Assembly (NCBI GenBank): GCA_026168455.1
Contig: CM047429.1
Location: 58,843,623-58,907,622 of the forward strand
DNA: 64,000 nucleotides
Reading direction: 5' to 3'
From: Theocolax elegans
Taxonomy: Eukaryota > Arthropoda > Insecta > Hymenoptera > Cerocephalidae
The position numbers and the translations under genes were made by a program. Below, in pieces: positions 38,540-52,759 of the stretch (positions within the stretch are counted from its first letter, which is position 1; every line of letters starts with the position of its first letter). The notes under the pieces are model-generated. The model was not told the origin of the DNA and searched no databases. It saw only the letters and a program-made list of their open reading frames with translations.

Positions 38540-41019
38540 ATTCACATCGTTCAACTATTCTATCTATAGTTTTCATGGGGAAAATGCAACTCAAATATTA
38601 TTCAAGAATCAAAGGGAAGAAGTAAGAAAAATCTGTTTGAATTAGTAACTGCATTCTAGGAGCATTTAAAGACTTTTTTAGAAGTTTAAGTTCTTATATT
38701 TGACGATCTAACTAGAGTAGACTATTGGAACTTAAAATTACGAATTTTACAAACTTTTAGATCATTTTCTTGTTTAAAACAAAAGAAGATTCAGTTAGAT
38801 TACTATTAATTTCTCTAAATTAGTATTTTACTTATAATACAAAAATAGATGTAAAAAAACAAATACTGCAATGCTAAATTGTTAATAAATAAAATCATTT
38901 CCATAAATATAAAATCTTTATGTATTTCCTTCCATAAAAATGTATTTATTTTAGTTAATTAAAGTGACCCTTTATATACTTCTTCACTATATTACAAGGA
39001 AATGTCGAAGGATTTCTTTCTCTTTTATATATACCAACCATCCAGTTTCTTTATCATTTTCTCGTTCGTTCGTTATCTCTTTTTCACCAATCCTTTTACC
39101 CCTACTTTTTATCTCTTATTCCCTTTGTATGCATTTGTGATTCTCCCTCCTCTCTCACCTAGCAGTCTCGCACTTTCTCTCTCCCTCTCTTTCGCTCTCT
39201 TTCTCTCACACTCTCTCGTGCACCGGCCCTAACTGAAGAGTAGAGGCTTCTATTTTGTAGCGGCTCGAGCTCACTGGAACGAAAAGGTCGAATGAAAAGG
39301 CAACGAATGCAAACGTAGTGGCCATCGAAATGCAGCCACGCAGTGGAAAAGCAAACGCGGGCAAATGGTTCAAGTCATTGCCGGGCGTTACGACAAAAAT
39401 GTGAGCGAGGTGAGAGAGGAAACGAGAAAAGAAAAAAAGTTGAGTCCTGGTTACCACTTTGCATGGCTCGGTTCTTTACATTCTATTCAAGTCGGGGTAA
39501 GGGTTGTGAATGTATTTAACTATCGGAAAGGAAAACACAATCGAGCCAACCCCACCCCCCCTTCCTCCTAACTCCCACTTCCTCTCTCTTCGCACTCTCT
39601 CTCTTTTCCTGCATCATGTTCCAATTATTAAAATATGCAATATATTCATGCGGGTCCAAGTATACGTGAATGTAATTGAATTTATAAATAATAAATATTG
39701 CTTTTTTTTAATCAAAACATATTTTGTATTCATTTTACACAATTTTCAAATTTATTATTATTTAAAATAAAAAAAGAAGTGTATAACGCATTCCAATGTT
39801 ATTTTTATTTTTTTCAATTTTCATTTTTGTTAAAGTTTTAATTACATAACATATTATATTATATTTGAAATTTATTAAAAAAAATTTGGAAATATAAACT
39901 GTTACATTTTAACAGATGTAGAATTCGAAAAAATATTAGTGAAATAGTGATCACGAGCTAATGTAATAGCTTTTTACAATTACGCCTAGATTTTTTGTTA
40001 AGTACATTTCCATTTTTACACATTAGGTGCTATTCGGACGAAAATCAAGGAGTCGGCATCTTCTTACGTTTACTAAAAACACAAAGTACATGCAGATCTA
40101 ATAATCTAAGGGGTTGGGTAGTAAATTCGTTTAAGCAAATATTAATATTGGTTCGTGCACAAAGACGCTCACTCGGACTAACAAAGTCAAATTTTAGTTG
40201 GGTGCAAAACTCACAAAGATTAAGCTTTTAAAAATTTCGCGACACCGACGACGGACAAAATCTAATAAGCTATGCAATAATAATGTTGAATGTCAGTAAA
40301 TCGTGGCAATTGGTGATAGGTACAGAAGATTTAGAAAATTGAATGATATTGGTGAAATAATTTAGAATAATAACATTCAACCAAGTGTATGTGCTGATCT
40401 TATGACGTGAAGCTCCATGGGGTACGAAGTATAGACTGTATTCTTCCATGTGGGAGCGAGAATGGCGTGCGTGATAACCAGTAGATAATAAGTCTGAATT
40501 AAAGTCATATGTAACAACATTTTTTTTATATAAGTACAAATAAATTTATATTAGCCAATATTAAAAATACATCAGACAAAACATAGCCTTATGGACGACG
40601 ATAAACTGTAGAGATCGACTGATTGATAACTAATTTATTTTTGCCATGGTCGTTAACCTGTATGACATATGATTATACAAAAGTAAACGAGAGAAGGAGG
40701 AGAGAGTAAGCGAGAAAGGGGTTGATAACAAATTTATTTGTGCCAAAGTTGATATCAACCGGATGACACTAAAGTATATAGTGAAGAAACATTGTTATAA
40801 TATAAGTAATTGACTATAAATATTATAAGGCAAGAATACGCAAATTGTAAATTATAAAATATATTATATATTTATATATATATATATATAAAACAGAAGT
40901 ATTATGAGAGCAGTATAAAACAATGTGAAACACTGTACTTTAATAAAAGTTTATAATCATAACCTTCCCACTATTTAGTAATAAAATTATATAAAATTAT
41001 ACAGCGGTGTAACCAACAA
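38540..41019. other. Intergenic DNA with pyrimidine-rich tract
   Basis: Contains a CT-rich tract (about 39,145-39,220) and a GC-moderate block (39,230-39,490) with short frames on both strands. Two imperfect direct repeats with core TTGATAAC(T/A)AATTTATTT lie at 40,622-40,667 and 40,721-40,766. No supportable gene. Confidence 0.45.
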
Positions 41020-41500
41020 CAATTCAGTTCTCACTTTAGCAGAAATAGAACCGTCCGGCGCCATCACGTAAGTCTCCTCCCCTGTAGGCGGATTTGCTAC
41101 CAAGCGTTCCTAGAAATGTCTCTCGTTAGAACGCGGAACCGATCCCGTAATGAAGGCGCCGATGCCGGTATCCAAAACGGGAGTCGATTTCGGTGACCTC
41201 GACCTGGTGTCGGTGGATCCTACCATTCAGGGTCCATCATACAAGGCCTGCTTCAGGTGTTGGAAAATGTGTCACCCCTATCCCTTGTGTCCGAATCTGA
41301 CTGTAGGTCTTTCCTTGTCAATTGCGATCGGAGAGGTTTCGTCTTGCGAACTTGACCCAGGTGCAGCCGCGCCCACATTTCAGCGGGGGAAGTCCAATTA
41401 TTCGTCTAAGTACTCCGAAAGGGAAACTGGCCTTATACAAGATACTCCCTTTTAAAATTAGCTGCAATCTTTCTGACAGCTGCGTTCTTATACCAAATGT
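41020..41500 (+). pseudogene. Probable retroelement gag remnant with one zinc knuckle
   Basis: A GC-richer island carries a frame from 41,150 to 41,455 whose translation includes ACFRCWKMCHPYPLCP, a CX2CX4HX4C zinc knuckle of the kind found in retrotransposon gag nucleocapsid. The segment just upstream is in another frame (MSLVRTRNRSRNEG from 41,117), suggesting an ancient frameshift. No protease or polymerase follows. A decayed fragment is the simplest reading; a host CCHC protein exon is the alternative. Confidence 0.4.
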
Positions 41501-44500
41501 AATTTGAAAGTTATGTTTAAATTTTTCCTATCCCTATTGCTCAGTAACAGATGGAATTCCAAGTATCTCTTATACTTGGCCAGATAATCTGATGTACAAT
41601 CAATGTAAGTCTAATTTCGATTAGGAATTCGTGATCATTGGTTTGAGCATCAAATAATCTAAGGACATATCCTATACACATAGAGGTTCAAATACTTCGA
41701 AGAAGCGCATTGCTTGGTTGCCTAATTCTTTATAGGCTAATTCTCCAAAGTTGGTAAATAGAGTTGAACAAATTTAACACTTTAAATTCCTTGGTTGACT
41801 CGTGGAAAGAGATGAACTTCAAGCAATACAGCCAAGAGAATTTGACCTCGATTTTGCCAAGAGCGTTAACCAGCATTTGATGTGTAATAATCAAGGGAGA
41901 AGTAGGGAAATAAATGTATAACAACTAAATTAGGTCTATCCGAGAACAACCAGTTGAAAAGTTAGAGGCTTAGACTTAAATCAAACTAAATACGTATGTA
42001 CTACACGAAGTGTACTCAATGAAGTTACCTTAAAAATCCTGCGGTGAAACAATTAACAGTGAGTTTACGCTCACAACATAGTTGTTTAAGTAAGTTGAAA
42101 AGAATAAATATATAATTTAAGTGACAATCGAAATTCTAATACTTTCTTTTACATTAATTTAAGTAATAATCAAATTTCTAATATGTTATTATATATTTAC
42201 ATGTATAATTTTTGTCCCATATAAACAATTCCAATTAGTGAATGTGCAATGAATTTCAACAATGTAACATAAACTGGATGACTTTCTTAGATCCTTAAAC
42301 GAAATTATCGTTTTTAATATAAAAATTAAAACTCTCATTGTGTAAGTAAAATCTTCGGGACTAAAAGTGTTAGGTCGTAATTATGAAATACATTTAAAAT
42401 ATGTTGGAATATTAAATATCTTATACAAATGAGAAATGAAAAGTTTTATGACATGGTTTCCGTTTACAATGATGAATACAAAAGCAATGGCTAACTGACC
42501 ATTTTTTTATAACTAACCATTTTCTTAATTATTGGCCTTGATATTATTTCAGCTTTAGCCGATTCTTCTTAAATAAAGATCTATCTTTCTTCGTGATACT
42601 ACAAAGTATCAAAGTTGATTAAAGGGATATTGTTTTATTTTATTCATGCTAAAACCCTTCATTTCGAACAAAATATATTCATTACAAATGAAATTTATAA
42701 TTTAGATTTTTTTTCAATTTACTATATTTTATGCTTAAATATAATATATATATAAATAAAGATAATTATTTAATGTTTAAAAAATACATAATTCAGATTT
42801 AAATCGTTATTTATTTAATTTAAAGTTACGCAAGAGTACCAGAAATATATACACAAACGAATTCGTTTTTTTTTTCATGTTTACATCAAACGAATTCACT
42901 TTTTTTTTCATAACATAATTAAAAACAAACGGGCAGCCAGCGTTTTTAAACGTTTATTTTTCACTCTACTTTCCACGAGGGAGTTTAAACCGAGGTACCA
43001 AAAAGCCGCTTGACTATAAAAGTTATACTGTGCTCAAAAAAACATCGTAATGAACTGGCGTGCACGACATTAAGAACCGCGTCGAGAAGAATTACGCATA
43101 TTTAAATACTACGTGGGTCAGACTGTGATTCGTCATCGTCGTTTCTTTATTCGTGCGAGCAACGTTTTCTCTGTAACCTTTTCTAGATTTTTCTTTCTAT
43201 CTTTTTTTTTTATTCGGGCGACAGACCGCGGGGAGGAGGGATTCAAGTACAGCAGATTAAAAGTTGCATACCACTGCGGTACTTCCCTAGGCTTATGATT
43301 AAAAATTCCCAGGATTATCTGCTGAAACGTTAATAATTCTGTACCGTTGAGGGATAAAGAGAGCAAGTTAAAGAATAGCAAGATGAAGAAGAAGAAGAAA
43401 AGGAAAAACATGCAATAATAAGAATGAAAGTAGATATAAGGAAGAAAAAGAACGATGGAGATAGTAAAAGGTAGCAATGGATTTTAGGATTACATGGTGG
43501 AGAATGAGCTCGTCGCTCGGTGTGAAATTCCGCGAGTTTAAGGATTGTTTACGACTTTTTATTTCGTGATAGAGTTGGAGAAACTTGTCTTATTTATTAT
43601 TTTTTTTATTTTTGATTATATTATTACAAACAATGAACTTGGACAGACATAAGTGAGAAAACAAAAATTCGTAGGATTTGTTTTTTTAGTTTATTTGCAG
43701 GTCAAGGGTTGGTTAAATTAAACACTTGGATACACGAATGATATTGGATAGTTCTGGGTTAATATAAAGATGGAAATATATTTCACAAGAACACGAAACG
43801 TCAGCACTTAGGTTAATTTAGAACTGTACATGTTTGTAAAGCAGGAAATTCGTTTCAAGCGAACGTTTTAATTGAAATATCGTACAAAATGTAATATTTC
43901 GATTTCGGTTAAATATTATGACAAGTGTGTGATAAAAAAAATATTAAATACCCATATAACAACAAATTTAACGGATAAATGTGTGGAGAAAGAGAAAAAA
44001 AAATAAAATTTTCATCTTTACGTCTCGGTAAATTGTGGTTTAGGTATGTTTTTTTTCCGCTGCCGCAAGCAATATAAAAGATTTCACTGAAAATTCAGGT
44101 ACAATCTCGACCCCATTTTCAATTCCACATGTAAAATTAAATGCAACTATAAAAGTAAGCAGGCTTTATAACGTATCAGTAGTTTCATCCAGGCTTTAAG
44201 CGGACGCGCCCGTAAATCGGGTTGTAGGGAAGAGCTCTTTTAAATGAAAAGTATGATTACATTTCATAATTTACCAGAGAATTTTAGAGCCTTATAGCTG
44301 TGAAACCTGCAACTGAAAGGATGCAAATAAGCGTATATAATATACATATATATAGATATATGTATATACATATATTCGTTTACACTCACGCAACACAATC
44401 AAAGGAATTCTCTTTCTCGCTCTATTCTGTTGACCCTATGTGCAACGGAAACTGACGAAAAAGAAAAATAATAAATAAATGGTACAGATAGATAGATACA

Positions 44501-47500
44501 AGGAGAGGTACAGGAACATCGAAAGGGAAATAAAAAAGAAAGGAAAAACGAGGTGGCAGATAGAGTGAGCACAGAAAAGTTTAACGAAGGGTCAGAACAC
44601 AAAAAGATATCGTTTCGCCGTTGGGTAAAACTTTGTTCTACGCTTGCAAGTAGTAGACTTTCAGGAAGTTTCGGCTTGGGTTTTCCGTCTTAATGGAAAA
44701 AGGTGAGGACTAGGCTACCCCCTCCTCCTCCTTCTCATCCTCCTCCACCTCCCGATCCCCACTCTGTAGTTCTTTACCCTTCTGAAAAATGTCCGAATCG
44801 CGTGCCGACAGTGGACGTATAATACGTAGCAAGCTAAAATGCACCAGGTTTTCCAGCTTTTTTTTTGTCTAGCCGTGGCTTTTGCTTACTCTGAAACCGA
44901 AATGGAAAAATACAAGGCACAGCGTAGGCCGGACGGTTCACCTACGTAATAATTGAATGCGGCGTTGTTCACATACCCGACATCTGCAGCTCTTTTTACT
45001 CCTCCTCCTCTTTCACTTTTTTTTCTCGTTTCTCACTCTCTTTCCTTCTCTCTCTCATTCTTGCTCCCTCTCTATCACTCTTTCTCTCACTTTGTTTTAC
45101 TTTATATCAGTTTCTACACAATGTCTGGTTAAGTGAATTTTATTAAGTAATTGCCAGAATAGGTTAAAATCATAAAACACTTTCACCGATAGTCTATTAT
45201 TAAATGAACTAGTAATCTATTTTAGTATTATTAGTATTTCTTTTATCTATCAATTGCCGCAATCGTATTTATTTCGAATTTTACCGTTTTAAAATCATTT
45301 ATTTTGGTTATCATTTTCACATCCAAAATTTTAGAACCGCATAATAACTTCGGACAATATAATCTAATTTTAACTGTATGTATATATTAAATATCACGGA
45401 ATATGGAAATAATAGAGTATTCTCGGAAAATCAATGAAAGTTGTTATTGACTAAACAGTGACAAACAAAAACTGTATTAAAAAGAATCAACTTTCTGCGT
45501 TTTATGAAGAAAATTTTACAACCAAGAAAATATAAAAAAAACTTACTTTTACATCCCTTTAAAGTACTTACTTCTTTCCTAAGGTTAAAGAAAAAAAAAT
45601 TATTTTCACTATCTAAATAAATATTATTAATTTTTTAAACCTTTTATTTATTTAAATGCAAATTATATAGAATTGTTCTATTCGCCTCGATTTTAATTCA
45701 TTGTTGTTTTAAATCGACATTTTTAAGCGCGTTAATTATGATGGACCTTTGGTAACAGTCGCTGTAATCAAACTCCGACTAAATCCAATTTTATGAAGTT
45801 ACGAAAAAAGAAAAACATTATTATCGCATGAATATCGAACACTTTTTTGTCAGAATAGTAGAGGTATAAATGAAAATCAATTATTCAATTAGTATCGATT
45901 CATTATTGACGTTCGTATTAATTATACTGATGTACCTCTATAACGTGGCTGCGTTACGACCACACGTACGATTATTTGTCATAGAAACTTTAAAGAGGAT
46001 GATGTTTGAATTCGGCGAAACATAAAATTGAAACGATATTTTATTCACATTTCAATTCATCAAAATATATGTATATAATATATATATTTGTACAAAACAT
46101 TAGTGTTGAATTCATAAATTAAATACATCAATGCAAATCATTCGATTTTCATAATAATTGGTAAAACTTTACGCGTTTAACTACATTTGAGCAATATTAT
46201 AAAAGTTTAACTGCAAAAGAAGTAATACGTTGACGTAATATATTAACAACAAAAACCTGGGATATAATAGTTCAATTGACATCGACGCGTAAATGTCTTT
46301 GTACATAAAGACAAAAAGGATTAAAAAAGAAGTTGAACAAACAAACGAGGGTAAAATAAATGGCATTAATCGAATTATAAAAGATCATTACTCTAATACT
46401 GGAAATTTAATTATTCGTTCGCGGCATGAGTGGCATATCATCCAATCAGTGGGCGGTTAATAGGTTATGATTAACGCAGCACGTATTTCCATTCATTGCG
46501 ATACATCATCCTTCACTCATTGATGTATATACGCGGTGGATACTCAACGATATACATATAAAAGTATATATAAATAGTTATAGATTAATTGAAAGACGAA
46601 TTATATCGTCGGGAGCGTTATACTACGATACTGTAATTATTTTGTCGCGTATAACAGTTAATGAAGATTTCTAAAGTTAGCCAACGGTAACACGACACGA
46701 ATACGAAACAACCCCCTCTTTTACTCTCATTATTACAACCGGTACACGTATATACACGTATATATATATATATATATTTGGCAAAGACGCCCCGCAGAAA
46801 CGCACATCGTCTTGCATGTATGTATATATATATATGAAAACACTTATACGTGCGAATGCGTGTACAACTCGAGGACTCGGAGAACATGTGCACACGAGCA
46901 AGTTCTAGCGATCGATACGCGCCAAGTAACCGAGGCGAGTTTCCGTGATTAATAATGAACCGGAAGTCTTGTAAAGGCGTGTACGTGCCACGTGAATAAT
47001 ATAAAGTCGGGCAATGCAACCTCCTCCTCCTCCTCCTCCTCCTCCTCCGTCTTCTTATCCTTCTCCTCTTCTGCTTCTTCCTCTTCTTCTTCTTCTTATT
47101 GCAATGTCTAGCTATCAATAGAAACTATATACGGAGACTGCTCAGAAAAGTAGTAACAAAATTAAGCCTTTTTTTGCGGATTTACCGTTTCCCGGGGATT
47201 CAATAATTCAAGGATCGGGCGGGTCAGCCTGTATATATCTATATGTGTACACCGCTACGAAATTAAGGGAGGGCACGCGATTAATAGTGTCCTCGATTAC
47301 TCCTGGACAAATATTATTTTTCGATTTTCCCCGAGTGAGCGTTACTATAAATCACGATAACCATCAATATACGAGTGTTATTATACAAGTTTTAATCAAG
47401 TATGCTATCAAGTAAGTTGCACTACAAATTGCATAAGTCAGAGCTTTCGAGACGTTTGACCGGCGACGGGCAGTGAAATAGTCTTTTATTACTCTCATTC

Positions 47501-50500
47501 AATGGGGATTATCTGACCCAATGATGCTGTATGTTTATTCTTAAGACATTATCCACGTTTAATGACATAACGAGACATGACAATGAACACGTAATAAAAC
47601 TCGGGATTATCTCAGGTATTCAAAATATATGGCTCATTGTTGATAATGGTAAAATGTATACATATACCTGGGTTGGGGAGTCAAAGGGATTAACCGGATT
47701 GACGGGTACCACCTGTTAGGCAATTAGTCAAAACCACCGGTAATTTATTACCCCCTTTTGTATGAATAAGACAATGTAAATATAAACAATTGTTTTTGAA
47801 AATATTTTACTTTACCAAGTGATTCCCATCTTCTCAACCATTTTTTCAAATTTAAAGCACGAGTTTTTTTTTTTAAATCTTAATATCTCAGTGAAAATGG
47901 GCAACGTACCAAAATAATCGAATACTTTTCACTGCTTGACGTTATCCGAACAAATCTTACAGGACTTTATATTTATAATCGAAAATTCGTTGCACTTACA
48001 GAACAATCCGACATTTATTAACATATTGTTTTCAATGTCACTGAACTGAATATCGTATAATAAACGCGTTTCTAAAATAGAATAACGGCATTTCATTTTT
48101 ATTGATACATTATATTTCGAGATATGTAAATAGCAAATGTTATTTATTATTTATTTCAATTTCACCGAATTGTCATAATTTTCTATTTTTACGATAATTA
48201 AAGATATTGACTTTATTACATCAAAATTTGTCTAATTAAATATATTCCTATATGAATCAAGTTAAATTATGCATCAGCAAAATCTGTTTTAACTCCTTAA
48301 CGAATTAAATTATTCAGATTTCATAATTTACATTCTATACTAATTATAATCTAAAGTATTTAATACTCAATTAATATTAATTAATTAAATTCTGCTATAA
48401 TAATATTAAAAGAAGTAACGATGAGTTTATAAACAGATTGAAAAAGAATAATCGATTAAATCCTGATAAAGTATACAATTACCTCGATATAAAAAAAAAT
48501 ACGACGTTTGATAATTGAATTTGTTAATTTAAAATGACTACTTTTCACTTAGAAATATGAAAAAGAAAAATCATGATTTCCCTAATTTAATCAATGTTAT
48601 CTATTTCGTTAGCAAGTTTTAGCCAACAAATTTTAATACCGTGGCGTGTATCTCCGTGGTTTTATTCATGATAGAAACTTTGACTGATATCATCAAAAAG
48701 TTTGTTTTGCTTTTGGTTTTAAAGTTTACAAATAATAGCCTTACATTCCCGTGAACGTAATTACTCACTTCAAAGTTATTTGCATCTTTTTCTTTCTTTT
48801 ATTCTCTTTTTTCGTACCGTGCCTTACGAAAATTGTATACGAATCACTAAATATTCTACATCAATTTCAAACGCGAAGTATAAAAAATGTTTACTCAAAC
48901 GCACAGGTAATAGATTTGCATAAAGCAAACTTATCCCAAATTTATAGAGGACGACTTGTGCAACTTTTACACAGCAATTTCGCATTTCCGTATAGAAGAA
49001 GATACATATAACCGTTCGTTGAATCTGAATTTATGGATTTTCCGAAAACATCCTCCCATAGTTTATTTGGTATTTGATATCACTTGAATAGGTTATGCAT
49101 AAAAAACTTTCAGAATTCGAAGTAGTGCCATTTCGAACTCTCATTTCACCCTATTTGACTTTATGGTACATCATTTCTTATTAGCCTATACGTTCAAAAA
49201 ATCTTTTTTTTACAACATATATTTTTTTACCTAATTTTTAAAATCAACAATAAATATCGATTTTAATATTTAATTTATTGAAATACTTCATAACAATTAA
49301 ACTTTGGAATTTTACGCGCGCAAAATAAATATTGTCAATTTAAAAGAAATACAATAAAACCGAAGTTGGTTAACATTTATACAAATTTAATAAATATCGA
49401 TTGTATTTTGTTACATATAAACTATAAACTATATAATTTATTGTCATATAATTGGCATCGAGTAAGCAATAAAAAGAATGTTAACATTTATTTTTTGAAT
49501 CTCCAGTTATTGCGATCGCCAGTCTCCATCAAATAAATTGTTAGCCTTTCCACGCCACCGTGGTATTTACACTTTTCCCATTTTAAATCCCTGGGTGTCG
49601 ATATATACCAGAGTTGATTAGAAGTACTTGTATTTACATGGGAATAGTAGTTTGTACGAAAGTCATTGCCGAATCAATAAAAAAATTCGCATTAAAAGGC
49701 ACTTATGTAAAACAGAACGTTTATGACGAAATTTGGCATATTACATATGCATATATGTAATTGTTTACATTTATTTGCCTTTTCAATTAAAAAAAGTCTG
49801 AATGTAATAATTTTGTACCACAAATTAAATAATAGTTTATACGACAAAATATTTTCACGCATATTTGTAAGTTCATCTTTTGTAGTGAAAAATTTACACA
49901 ATAATTTATATAACCTATTAATAATAAAGGTATAAATAATAACCGTATCGTAAAATAAATTTTCAAAACTCTTACTAATTATTTGATTTCTAAAAGTTAG
50001 ATAAATTAATAAATACAAAAGTATCTGTAAACAACTGTAAACAATTTAGAAACTTTATATTAAAAATGGTGTTAGTTTTATTAAGTATGCGGAAGGACAA
50101 CTACATCAATATAAAACATAATATTGTTGTTTAAAATGTTGCATAATGTACCATATATATCAAATACACTTATGTCTGTAAATTATTAAACCGCATTGTT
50201 TATCAAAATCAGATGGTCAGCAATACCAACAAAACAGTATAGTTTCAATTTTCAAATGCCAATAAATCTCCTCGGTAATACAATCAATTACAACGTATGA
50301 CGCGCTACCTTCGTTTTAATCCGTATATTTCAGCCGATAGAACTTTATTTCATAAACGAACCTCGTTAACAGAGTCGTTCTTCTCGCCGGAGAAAAGATA
50401 AGAGATATACCAAAATATAAATTGGTAAACGTCGAAGGAAAATGTACACCGAGTTCACGCAATCGGGAGCCTCTATAAATTTGTAAAGTATACACCATAA

Positions 50501-50835
50501 CTAAAATTTAATAACCAACAATTCTATCGACAATAAGAATGAACGATCACAAGTGTCTCCGTGCGAGCCATTCGCTTATACATCATTTCTGGCATAAAAT
50601 TTCAAAGCTCCGCAAGTTCGAGTTGCGCAGGGGTGCTTCCATATTGCAGGAAGTAAAAAGTCTCCCAGAAGCGAATAAAAAAAAAAGGCGAATAAAAAAA
50701 AAGTAGAAATCTTTCATGGCAAACGCCAGGGAAAAAACCATTAAATAGTCGTAAAAATTTACGAGTTTACAGCGGGCTATGAAAAAAAAAGAGGGAAGTG
50801 GTGGGGATCGATGGGTGGAAAAGGAAAAGTAAAAA
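41501..50835. other. Intergenic DNA with simple and biased-composition tracts
   Basis: AT-rich with no supportable gene. Notable tracts are the purine run at 43,380-43,460, C/T-rich stretches at 44,719-44,765 and 45,000-45,095, (TA)n at 46,760-46,778 and (CTC)n at 47,021-47,048. The 166-codon minus-strand frame at 46,618-47,118 reads through the CTC repeat as poly-Arg and is not credible. Confidence 0.5.
47021..47048. repeat. (CTC)n trinucleotide repeat
   Basis: About nine CTC units followed by degenerate CTT/CTC. Confidence 0.92.
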
Positions 50836-50855
50836 GGGTGGGGTTTGGGCGGGGG
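50836..50855 (+). other. Potential G-quadruplex
   Basis: The 20-nt run GGG-T-GGGG-TTT-GGG-C-GGGGG has four G-tracts with short loops on the plus strand. It sits in a purine-rich tract (50,770-50,890), about 1.3 kb upstream of the predicted repeat-RNA promoter. Confidence 0.6.
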
Positions 50856-52097
50856 AGAAGTAGGTAAAGGGAGAGGAGAAGATACAAAAAAACTGTTTGT
50901 AGGAAAGAAAAAGACGGAAGGAAAGTGTGTGTCGCTACGCGCGATAAACGAAAATTTGTGGGTAAAAGTTAAACTCGGTCTCTCGACTTAGTTATACGGA
51001 AGATAACTGGAGTTGATTTTTGGTAGCGACGCGAAAATGTTCATCCCCTTTTCTAAGCATGTATACCTTACATACAGAGTGTAGCAAGCTAGCCCATTTA
51101 TATGGATGCGCGGGCGACATTGTCCGTGAAACGTCGAGAAGGGTAACAATGGAGTGTCTCTCGCGATAAACAATGGCCCCGCGGCGTTTCACATGCCACC
51201 GCGGCAAGTGGTATCGCCGCCCGCGATATTTTCTCGGGTGTAGGGAGGTTTTTTATCGTATTTCAGACCCGCCGGCATCCTCCCTCTCTCTCTCTCTCTC
51301 TCTTTTTCGCTCTTGCTCTTTCTTCCCCCTTGTTCCTTTATTTATGCCCGTGTCGCACACTCGTCATGCGACACGTACGCTTGTATGCGTGATGCTCTGA
51401 GCGATGGTTCATACTATTCTTCGTGAATGCTGCTGCTGGTGGTGGTGCTGGTGCTGCTGCCACGTCGCTACTGCTTGTGTACATGGATTTGCTTTACGCG
51501 GGCTACGAGAAAAAGTTAATGGAAATAGTGTTTCTCGATTTTGTCTTTTGCGCTTTTCAAATGCCGAATTGTAAAAACATGGATATGTTGATGCAGTTTA
51601 TGATTGAATAATACTCTATCGAAACGACTCGATTAACAAAATAATATTTTAATGCACAATATTTGCTTTGAAGTAATTATGTAGTGAAAATTATAAATAT
51701 TCAATATGCAGTATTATAAGTATTTAATATACAGTATTAGTACGTAGGTGATTACGCATTGATAAATATAATAATTTTTAATAATTTATAGTTACTTAAA
51801 AATTACTCGTAAAATAATAATAAATAAATAATTATAGTATATAATTTTTGTAATATAGTGTATAATTATAATGTTAATATATATATATTCGTATTTAAAT
51901 ATTAACATATGCAACTTTAGTAACTAAATTAATAACAAATTGTATATCCATACTTATACAGTATAAAATGTATTGAGAGTTAGGTGGCTCACAACTTGTG
52001 TTAAAATTTTCCTACAGGCATATAGCACTGCACACATAAGACCCAAAATATTCCATCCAACCCTTATTGAAATCAAAATGTCTACGTGATTAGTCTA
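50856..52097. other. Flanking DNA upstream of the repeat-RNA promoter
   Basis: Contains a GC-richer island (51,110-51,260), a (CT)n tract (51,289-51,304) and a short GCTG/GGTG-rich stretch (51,428-51,462), followed by AT-rich DNA. Frames of 60-75 codons show no recognisable domain. Confidence 0.45.
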
Positions 52098-52127
52098 CTC
52101 CCTCTGTAACTGTACCAACAGAGGGAG
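52098..52127. promoter_or_regulatory. 10-bp perfect dyad upstream of TATA box
   Basis: CTCCCTCTGT (52,098-52,107) and ACAGAGGGAG (52,118-52,127) are exact reverse complements separated by 10 nt. The dyad ends 18 bp before the TATA box, so a dimeric factor site is plausible, but no known factor is assigned. Confidence 0.45.
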
Positions 52128-52145
52128 CAAACTCGGTCATACAGG

Positions 52146-52183
52146 TATAAAAGGGGTGCCTCCGCGCTGACAGGTAGTTAGTC
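52146..52183 (+). promoter_or_regulatory. Predicted TATA-type core promoter
   Basis: TATAAAA at 52,146-52,152 is followed by a GGGG run. TTAGTC at 52,178-52,183 is one mismatch from the insect initiator TCAGTY and places +1 at A52,180, with the TATA box at -34. A strong splice donor follows 70 nt later. Confidence 0.55.
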
Positions 52184-52249
52184 AAGGTCGGAGCGTCGGA
52201 GGATTCTCTACGGTAGTGTCGTCAATGGCATCGGTGTACTGTTCCTGAG
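52180..52249 (+). ncRNA. Predicted leader exon of the repeat RNA
   Basis: A 70-nt exon from the inferred start site to the strong donor GAG|GTGAGTG (GT at 52,250). It is markedly GC-richer than the intron that follows. Its only ATG is followed after seven codons by TGA. Confidence 0.5.
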
Positions 52250-52759
52250 GTGAGTGAATTTTGTTGTGCATGAATATTTACTTGAATATTTAAATAATCA
52301 ATCGGTGATATAATAAATCTTTGTTATTTGTAATATTTACGTAAATAATCAATTGTGATTTAAGTAAATTAAAATTGCATTAATGTTTACAATTTTATCT
52401 TAAAATTGAAAGACAAGTTGATAAAGTTCATCAATAAATAAAGTTATGTAGTAAAATAAAATTTGAAGATAATAAAACATTGTTGTTTTATAATATTATG
52501 TTTAATCGAGATATTTAAATATCTATATTTCGAAAGTTTATCAGTGACGCGCGATTAAACATCATACTTTAGAATTAAAATATTAAAGTAAAATAAGTAG
52601 TTGATAGAAGTTTTCATAATATATTATTTACTATCCGCGAGAGTAAAAGCTTTTTATATTTGCTATACCGATATTACAGCATTGATTATTTATAATAATT
52701 TTTCAACAAATTAAAAAAAAATACAAGCATGAATTCAATATATATTTTTACTAGACTAG

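Noticed and set aside
46618..47118. 166-codon minus-strand frame with Arg/Lys runs
   Set aside because: Driven by the (CTC)n and CTT repeats.
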